Source of the DNA: Oasisia sp. SBJ-2009
Lineage: Eukaryota > Annelida > Polychaeta > Sabellida > Siboglinidae
Assembly: GCA_964017155.1 (NCBI GenBank)
Contig: OZ024855.1
Coordinates: 2,579,991-2,643,990 of the forward strand
Reading direction: 5' to 3'
Length of the DNA stretch: 64,000 bases
The translations under genes and the position numbers were made by a program. This document shows positions 50,401 through 61,200 of the stretch, piece after piece. Below the pieces are notes generated by a model. It was given only the letters and a program-made list of their open reading frames with translations, was not told the DNA's origin and made no database searches. Every line of letters begins with the position of its first letter. Position 1 is the first letter of the stretch.

Positions 50401-53400
50401 AGACGCAACAATAGACAGGATTGGTTGGAGACACTTCATCATGGATTTACCAAAAATGTACAACACGACGGGATGTGGCTTAACACAAACATGCATGTGG
50501 CATGTGGCATGTGGCATGTGCACACGGACACTGTACACAATAGACTAACAGACCCTAAAACACATGTAAGTTCAGCTTGTGGTTAGCACATGTGCCTGAC
50601 ATACCAATGCCTGAGTGCAAATGGGCATTGCATGGTACATTTGTTGAAAAACCACAGAATGAAGACTGGGGCTGAGTATCCCTTGTGCTTCAGATACCAC
50701 GTCAGTCCCATTTCAGTTTGGAAAGTGAAAGAGCACTACAACTAGTACAAGCCCCTAGCAGTGCCTACCCAGTGACTGCATAGAAAGGTTAGCATGATGA
50801 CGATGTTCTCAGAAACATATCCAGATGAATACACCTCACAAGACTAACATTCTACCCAGGACATACACAGACATGTCAGTTAACAGAACCTTGTTAAATG
50901 CAGCAACTTCAACTAGCAACAACCCTCACTCGGTCGTGACAATTGCAGTTGCCACGGCAACGCAGTCTCACCTTGATGACCTTGCCAAGGGGCACGGATC
51001 TGACGTCCTCGACAAAGACGACGTCACTGAGCGGCCAGTCCTCCTCGTCCCTCTTCTCCACAGCCTCCTTGCTCGTGCTCGGCTGCTTCTTCCGCTCTGT
51101 CAACACGACGCGTCATCACTGTCACTGTGTCAACTATATCAGTGTCATCAATTGTGATACTGTTGGGTCAACTATGCCACTAATGACACAAGAGTGTCTG
51201 AAACTGTCTCGTAATCAATAACAGGGTCCGTACACTTTGTACATTTCAAATTCAAGGCACTTCAAGACTTTTCTAGGCTACTTTCAAGCGCAGAAAACCC
51301 CTCCATAATCTGCATCCCACTCGACCAACTTATTTAATTGACTGGGAAGAAAATAGCACCAACCACGAGGAAATGCCAGTTGGCCAATGAGCACATGTTA
51401 TTTTTTGCATTGGCTTTTCCAATGCTGACAATGACGTAGCGCTAAGACTTTCACCTGACCGCCATTGGCCTATAGCTATTACTCGTCACAACAGTTGAGT
51501 AATCAATTATTTAATTGACCACAATAAAAGTCAAAAAAATGTCAAGACTAATTCGTAAAGTCAAGAATTTTATGACCTTGAATTTGGTCCAATAAAATGC
51601 AAGGCTTTTCAAGACTTTAAAGGCCTGTAGAGACCCTGTAATAACAAGACAGCAACCACACAGGACACTAAACTGTTACTAAACGGGGTTCAAACAACGG
51701 TCTTGTGAAAGCGACTCAACAAATATGTATCACCAGTGTAACTGGGAAGAAATTAATCACACAGGTGCCACGAAAATGCCGCTTTACGCTGTGGCAACAT
51801 TAAACATTTTAATTTTAAACAGGATGATGATACATCATCCATCAACTTTGAATTTTAAATACCAACAGTTTAAATAATTTCAAAGGCATTGGTATCAACA
51901 GGACTACCATAACAAATAATGCAATTATCACTTACTGAATGGTCCGGGACTGACCATGGAGTGACCGCTGTGGTCACTACAAGTGGACGAGGCAGGGGAT
52001 GGTGGTGGGGGCATGTCTGGCTTGAACGTGTCGCTCGACTTTGTGTCCGACTTCACGGTGCTGAGATCAAGTGACATCTATGTCATATTGGTGCGACAGA
52101 TAATCTATTTTTTGATATATTATTACTCATTAATACTTTTAAATTAAATAATCTTAACAATGTGTGTCATGCCAGAAGTTATATTTTTCTCAACATATTT
52201 TTCTTAACATTTTCCACAATTCACTGCAGTTTTATCAGATTAATCCATCCTAATCATCATAGCACTTTACAGTATCCATAATTGTTTTTTCTAGGAAAAA
52301 ACTGCACTCAAGATAACAATGTAATAAATCTGATAATCTACACAGCCAAGATGGATCAGCAGCCTATAGCACAATATACCAACAACAACTCCGTAGTATC
52401 ATCCCTGTATCCACACCTTCAAGTAGTTGACAACCAGCACAACAGCATGTAGATAAATACAACATGCACTACACCAGTTTGGCCGGAGCAATTACTTGGC
52501 CTAAATGAAGTCTTCCGTTGGACAACTAACCAGATGATTGGGGGACCATTTCACTAACATGTGCCCACAAGCCTGATTTTGCTCCATAACCTTAATTTTT
52601 AATGGACACTGTTACCATATGGACATGTTTTTGCCAGTGTCACATGAGAAATAATGTCCTCAGTGATAGTACACTGCTTTTCATTTGGAAAAAGTTCCTT
52701 AAATTTAACGAAACGTTCTGTTTAATGATGACCATGATGACCTGAGGCCTCATTTAATGTTAGCAATGACTGTTATAAATGACGAAGGAACTCTGGGAAG
52801 GTTCCAACACTCATCACTCACGTGGAGAAAGTCTTGATCTTGAAGCGCCGTGTGTCTGCAAGCGTCCAGGCAGCCTCCATCAGCTGCCCTATCTTGGGCA
52901 CCCCGTCCGCCGTGTACAGCCCAATCGACCCCACGTGGTAGATGGGACTGTTCCTCAGACACACCTGGCTCCCCGTGACAACCTCGGGGGCTCCCTTCGT
53001 GTCCCCACCCCGACCCTTTCTACCCTTTGACCTAATTCTGTCCACAAGTTTCTTTCGTTGGCTGAATGGCATGACACCCCTGCAACACGAATTAAATAAC
53101 ATTTAGGGAAGTTTCTACGGAAATGCTACAGATTAGACTTGCAAGCAAGGAGCACTTGTGGGACTAGACAAAATTGGGAAACAGATTGCTGCAAAATGGC
53201 ATTTTTATTTCGGTTATACTCAATTCACAGGTTTCTTTTTTTTAAGTAAAATCACAAAACTACAAGGACACAAGACAATAATTTGTAAATGCTTCTGTAG
53301 AAATTAAAATCTGTATTAAATTTAAAACTTAACCATGCAACACCCAAATGAGTGCTGACCAAATTTAACAAATGCAATAACATAACCAAAACCTATCTGG

Positions 53401-56400
53401 TTAAGACTAAGAGAGGGAATGAACATACCACCAATAAAGGGCACCGCTCTCAAGTCGGGCACACGTGTACAGGGTACATGTGTGAAGTGACACAATCTTA
53501 TCAGTGTGGAACTCAGGCACAGACTGTGCAGGGTGGTCCAGTTTCACTGAGACGTTACTCAGCACCTCGTCCACCCATGTCGCCACCTAGCAGAGGACAA
53601 CAGAACTAATGACACCACGCAGTAATTCACGGAAAACCAATCCGACTGCCTGCTTCGTGTACAACGCAGGTAGGTAATGATGGCATCAGGAATTATTAAT
53701 TACCATAATACCGGGCGATATACGACTCTGTATTTGTAAAGACCATCTCATTAGAAGACATAAGACCACATTTAGGATTCGTCCGACAAATTATGACAGA
53801 CATCAATCAGAGTTTTTCTGCGTATTAATATAGGAGTTGTCATTTTGATTGCTTATGTCATCACAACAAAACAGTGGTTAGTTCTTGCTGAAATTATTGG
53901 GTGTTAGTTGGGAATAATTTTGGGGAATGTAGGTAAAGAAATTTCACACATTTTCCAGAGAATTCGTCTCTGGAGACTATATTGAGGACCACATTGGAAA
54001 TAAGTGTACATTTGTGTGCTTTAATGTGTTTATCCTCACTAATATTATATAAATTATATGCTTATTCTTTTGTTTGCTTTTGGATCTAAACTATGTTTAA
54101 TTGTCATAAACTCAATCAATCAATCAATCAAATATACTGTTACATTTTCAATAAGTTTGGCCAAATTTTGTAGGAAATGAAAGAAACTTCATAATGACTG
54201 CCTATTGGAAACTCAATTGTGGTCTTAGGTCAGACTGTTTTTGTACTAAAAAACACAAGTTTTGCAACAAACTACAGATGTTGTCAAACTCACCTTGCCC
54301 GACTCGGTGAAGACAGAGGCCCGAATGCTGCATGCGGACAGACCCATCAACTTCTCTCCACTCAGCCCCAGACTCGCTGTCTTTGGGTGCAGCACGGCCG
54401 TCGACTGTAGACAAACCAACATGTCACTACCGAATCTCTGTCAGACAAACCGACACGTCACTACTAAGTCTCTGTCAGACAAACAGACACGTCACTACTA
54501 AGTCTCTGTCAGATACACCGACATGTCACTACCGAGTCTCTGTCAGATCTACTCTAAGTGACTTCTATTATGAAGACTCCATCACTGATGTAATGTTGCA
54601 CTACTTTAGACACTACTTTTGCACATGTCAGATATGTGCAAAATCAACAACTGTGACTGTTCCATGCAACAAACACGAATATGCTTTCTGGACTGACTCT
54701 CTTAAAACTAGACGACTTCTTAGTTGCTACAACAAAAGGAACGCAAATAATTTCCTTGTGACTTTGTATAAATCCAAGCACAATGAATAATAGTATCTTC
54801 CTCCAGACAAAATATCTACCTGTCAAAATACCTTCCCCCAAAAATGTACCACGAGAGAAATGATAAGAAACAAAGTCTGGAATTGTGTGCACTGCATATC
54901 AGAATGAAGCGGTACCTCCAAGGGGGCGTATGGCTCCGAGTCGCACCAGCGCCACTGAGAGAGGTGACCTCCGGTGGTGACGGCCACCAGCTCCGAATAC
55001 AGCGCAGCGATGTGGGTGAAGTGCATGCTGGATCCATCCTGCAAGAACACAGCAGTGTCAGAGACAACAAGTCACACAATTAGTGTGTGCGTGCAAGTGT
55101 GCAAGAGTATGCAGGGAAAACTGCATGAACTACTAATGCCAATACTGTCTATTCCTCAGTTTGGATATAGCATCTCGAAATGTGAAAATATTAATATAAC
55201 AAGCTAGTTTAGTATCTTGTTTAGAGTCTAAAGACTGTTCCCTAAAGCTCTCTTTACCTCTGCAGAATACGTTAACGTTTGAGCTAAGACAGCGAGACAA
55301 ACAAAGCTGGATCCCGTTCCCTTTCCTGCTCACACATAACAGTTGATCATGGACTTTCCTTAGACACTGCGGTCTACACCCAGACCACTCCAGTCAATCC
55401 TCCACGGCCCTACCTTCCCACACCAGAACTGAAGTTCTTCCCCAAACATGAGAGCATTCGAAGGTGACTTCTTCTTGCCGTCCGCCCCTGGGAACATGTC
55501 AGCCTTGTCCGCCCGACTCGCCCCGGAGCCATCGTCCTTGGGGGCACTGTCCATCCATCGCCGCTCCCGGATGCGGAACACCGAGTCCCGTTCCCTGTCC
55601 CGATCCCGGTCACGTTCCCCCGAGTCTCCCGTACGCGGGAAGTCACCTAGGGAAGGAATCGGAGGAAGTGTCAGCTAGGGAGGCACTGATGCAGAGGAGT
55701 GTGTTATCTTCAAAAGTAGGAGGCATTTATCCACTAGGTTTCTCACGGCTGTTTTTGTACATATTACATCTATCAAACCTGATACATGTGACTGTCTATG
55801 CCAGTGTAGTTCCACCCAATCTTTCTGCCCCGTTCACACATATGTATAGTAGCAAATTACACCCGACACTGACATTTATATGAAGCACACTAACAAATGG
55901 CTTAAAAATCAATATTTTCAATTTTTCTACAGTTTTGGAAAATAAAATTTTGAGTACTTGACACATGGACAGATGAGTGGGGAGTTTGAGTAACAATGAA
56001 ACACGGACACAACTGAACTGACTGTTGTGCTGCCTTCAGTAAAGAGAATCCACCTAGACCTACTTGCTGTGTAGATACGACTGGTTAGTTTTAGTAACAA
56101 TGAAACACTGACACAACTGAACTGACTGTTGCGGTGCCTTCAGTAAAGAGACTCAGCCTAGACCTACTTGCTGTGTAGATACGACTGGTTAGTTTTAGTA
56201 ACAATGAAACACTGACACAACTGAACTGACTGTTGCGGTGCCTTCAGTAAAGAGAATCCACCTAGACCTACTTGCTGTGCGGACGCGACTGGTGCGGGCG
56301 CGGAGGGTGGAGTAGCCAAACATGTCCTCGCTGCTGAACATCACCTCCGCCGACTCCGCACTGCCGTGGTCCGTGTGCACGCCCGCATCCAACAGTGACA

Positions 56401-58262
56401 ACAGGTCATCTGTACAGGCAACAACATGACGTCACAACAACATGACGTCACAACAACATGACGTCACAACAACATGACGTCACAACAACATGACGTCACA
56501 ACAACATGACGTCACAACAACATGATGTCACAACATAACACATACAGATAACAAGTCATCTGTACAGGCAACAACATGAGGTCACAACAACATAACACAT
56601 ACAGATAACAGGTCATCTGTACAGGCAACAACATGAGGTCACAACAACATAACACATACAGATAACAGGTCATCTGTACAGGCAACAACATGAGGTCACA
56701 ACAACATAACACATACAGATAACAGGTCATCTGTACAGGCAACAACATGAGGTCACAACAACATAACACATACAGATAACAGGTCATCTGTAGAGGCAAC
56801 AACATGAGGTCACAACAACATAACAAGAGGGTATCACGTACAGACAGCAAATCATCTGTGGCCACAGCATGATATACAGTAAAGTGACGTCACAACATAG
56901 CTTTATCTAGAGACCCGTCCACCCGTCATTTGGACGGGTAGAAATATGGAGGACGGGTTGTGGACGGGCAAAAAAATGAAGGAGCAAAAAAAAAAGGTCT
57001 TCCAAAACCATAGATATTGTTAGTTATGCCTTGAAAGTGAGTGTAAATGGTGTCACATGTGTGTTTGTAGCCCATTTCAGGTCATCAGGCACAATTTGAA
57101 AGTTTGTAAACTAGCTTAACAGTTAACATCAATGTGTCCACCAAAACATGTGACTGGCAATAATTTGATCCTGCATAAAGCCCTGCGTCACAATAACATG
57201 CAAGGACAACAGGTCATCTGTGGCAACACATGACGTCACAACAACATAACGGCAGGGTAACACGTACAGATAACAAGTCATCTGTACAGGCAACAACATG
57301 AGGTCACAACAACATAACGACAGGGTAACACGTGCACATAACAAGTCATTTGTGGTGACAGCATGATATACAGTAACGTTTATTTTGTACCGATTTGAGT
57401 CCGAGACACCAACCTGACATATAGGGGTCGCCACTGTCATCTAGGTCATCTTCGCCTTCATCGTCCCGACTGAGCAAGTTGTTAACGGCAAGATTCACGT
57501 CCAGATTCTGAACAACAAAGAAACACACTGTACAGATGACAGTCACACAGTAACCATACCTAATTAAAGATTTTACATAATTTATCATAAGACTATCTTC
57601 TATTTAATTTAACATGCTATTTTACAAAAGAACACCTGACAACTGATACACGCCCTTCTGTCTCTGCACCGCAGACGTCATTTTGAAGCATTCAGAGACA
57701 GCCTCAGAGAAGGTACAGAAAATTTCTTTCTGGAGGGAGGCTATTTCGAGAGACAGAGATATGAATAGTAGACATAAGTTGGTGGGTGAAGATGACCACA
57801 GAGACTAGAGACTGACCGTGCGCTGCAGCTCTCGGATGATGAGACTGCGAGACTTGCCCTGAAGGACGACTTGGCACTGCAACAAGACACACATTGATAA
57901 CACAGGCAAATAAAAACTTTAAATTCTCTACTGCCCACATCTGCAGGAACCTCACCTGTGTTGTGTAACAATCGTAAGGCATGAAATCACAAACTGGAAT
58001 GTGCACAATGTAACCGGCTAGTCAGCAGAGCAATGACACAGTTAAAATTGTTATTTGTTACTGCTAAACTACTGAAAAGCACAGTGTGTCTAGGTGAAAT
58101 GCAAATAATACATGTGTATGAAATTTTTTTTTTTAACTCTTACAGTACTGCTATACTGATTATATTTCTGCAGCTAGTACTCTTGTAAGATGCGTTTACA
58201 TTAGGAGCCTATTAATGCCTCAGCTGGGTATATATATATATATATTCATATATATACATATT

Positions 58263-58295
<33 letters not shown>

Positions 58296-61200
58296 ATATA
58301 AATATAATACATAATATATATATATAGCTAATTTATGATTAATAAAAAGGCTGACAATACAGATAGTAAAAGGTCACAAACTGTACAGACTGAGTGTTTA
58401 GGTCATCTATAGATGGTTCCTGCACTGACAATAGTCAGCACTGTTACCCCACTAGCCACAAGGGGCGCATGTCATACCTGGTTGATGAGATCCTCTGGCA
58501 CGACTGACGCGGGCACAAGAGGTCGTGACCCCACAATCACCCCAGACCCGCGCCCCCGTGCGACGGCCCTCAGTACCCGCCCCCTGGTGCGTTGGGGGGC
58601 GCGGGCGGTCTGGTTGTTGTTGTTGGCAGTGCGAGCGGGTACAGCTGCACCAGAACTGGTCACTGACCCCCAGCGCCTGAAACAACCCCGTGGAGGTTAG
58701 TCTCAAAACATCTCATTTAAACTTCTAACGCTGCCTGTTCTCTTACCCAGAATGAGCCAGGTGTGGTAATCATTAGCAGGATGTTCAATTAATCAGTGGT
58801 CTTGAACGTGCAGGGCAACATCTTGCAGCTAAACCAGCCACACACAGGCGGCAATACTTTATGCAGAATGCCAGTGTTTGTTTACAATGTGAACATCCCA
58901 CTGGCAACACACCGACTGAGAACAACTTTAGGCTTGTTATTATAGGCTCGTCATTTGGCTGGCAGAATGAACATCTTGTATTTGATTTGAAACACTTTAT
59001 CTTCTCGGGTACGCACATTTTTGGAAAACTAATTCTGACATTTGTATCTTTAATTATAAATCACATTTTGTATTCGGTGCAACAGAATGTATGCGCAACA
59101 GAATATATGTCCATCAGAATTTGAATGTTTCGCCACTGACACAGCTACTAATCTTTTCTAGCTGTTTGTTTTAAACTAAAAAATCAGCCCTAGTCATGGC
59201 ATGGGGTGCCTGACGGTAGGGTGGGGTGGATGAACTGACCCTGCAACCGGGTCGGAGATGACAGCGAGATCATCGCCCCGCATCAGGATGAGGGGGTTGT
59301 CTGCGACGCAGATGTTGTGGTTCGCTCGTTCCGCCTTCACTGCCACGTGCTCCTTGGACGGCCTGACACAATCAACATGTCACCAAGTCAGATCTACATG
59401 TCACCAAGTCAGATCTACATGTCACCAAGTCAGATCTACATGTCACCAAGTCAGATCAACATGTCACCAAGTCAGATCTACATGTCACCAAGTCAGATCA
59501 ACATGTCACCAAGTCAGATCTACATGTCACCAAGTCAGATCAACATGTCACCAAGTCAGATCTACATGTCACCAAGTCAGATCAACATGTCACCAAGTCA
59601 GATCTACATGTCACCAAGTCAGATCAACATGTCACCAAGTCAGATCTACATGTCACCAAGTCAGATCAACATGTCACCAAGTCAGATCTACATGTCACCA
59701 AGTCAGATCTACATGTCACCAAGTCAGATCTATATGTCACCAAGTCAGATCTACATGTCACTGGGTCACATCAACACGTCACATCAATATGTCATTGGGT
59801 CAGATCTATATGTCACCGAGTCAGATCTACACGTCACTGGGGACACATCAACATGTCACCGAGTAAGGTCGACATGTCACATCAATATGTCATTGAGTCA
59901 GATCTATATGTCACCGAGCCATGACATCACAAATGACGTCACTGAGCCACATCATGTCATGTACGATGTACAATAACGTGTCACAAATGAGTCATTCAGC
60001 CAAATGATGTCACTGAGTGAAATTACATCACTGAGTCAAATTATATTACGAGGCCAGATCAACAAACATCACTGAGTCAGATGTACAATAACATGTCACT
60101 GACTGACTCAAGAAGACACTGAGTCATATCTATGTCAAAGAGCCAAAACATGTCAGTGTGTCAGATCAACTTGTCGGTGTCTGCGTCGGGTCAATATGTC
60201 ATCGAGTCAAATGATGTCACTGAGTCAAATTATGTCAGAGTCAGAGCAACATGTCACTGAGTCAAATGTCAGTTTTGTCACTGACTCAAATGATGTAATT
60301 GAGACAAATCAACAAGTCTCTATGTCAGATCAACAGGCTACTGTCTGAGTCTAGTGAACATGTTACAGAGTCAAGACATGTCAGACAAGAGCAGTGTGTT
60401 CTCTAGGACGTGACGTGACGTGACGTGACGGCGAGAAGAGTGCAAGCATCAAGAGGGCGGGGACATGCTGGTGTCAACAACAAGTCTAGACAGTGGCACC
60501 GTACGTTTTGAATATGTGAAGTACCTTTAATTATATTCCTGGTCTTCTGCAGGTCACTCTCACCCGTAGATAATTCACTTACCCCTTACAACCTGAGGTT
60601 GGTTAGTATAGTTTGAATATTGACTTTTGTGAATACCCAATATGAACAAAAAAATTACTTTAAATCAGTATTTCATCACGGCAGAACAAAAATATTGTTT
60701 GGTGTAAAATCTACACAGCTCCACTACATGGCAACTGTAGAGACGGCCTGGCAACACATTTGGCAGGTTAAAAAAACTGGAGTGAACAGACCATTGTTAC
60801 TTTTGGCACTGACTGAGTGAGACTGACAGATGCAGGTTGTGTACATAACAGGAGACACTTACAGCTTGGGTTCTGCCTTGCTCAGGTCCAACTTGTCTGA
60901 GTTGATGACATATGGCAGTCGACACACTCGGCCATCCTACAAGACAAACACATGTCTACATTGCCGCTCTTGCAAATGTGTTATGTCTACATGCGCCACT
61001 AGAACATCTTCACATGCAAAAATTGAAAGTTAAAAAACCACAAAAGGTATTGACCACTAACCCAGCCATTGCTCTCACTGACCAGTACTTTTCCCACCCA
61101 ACCCTACCAGTGGTGAATGCATTAATGAGTGAGCACAGTGGCTCACCAGAGCTTCGGACTCTCGACTAACAGGACCCGGGTTCAAATCCTGTGCTGCGGT

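Noticed and set aside
59258..59976. Plus-strand frames with repeated STCHQVR or YMSPSQI
   Set aside because: They come from the 21-bp array upstream of exon 3 on the opposite strand.
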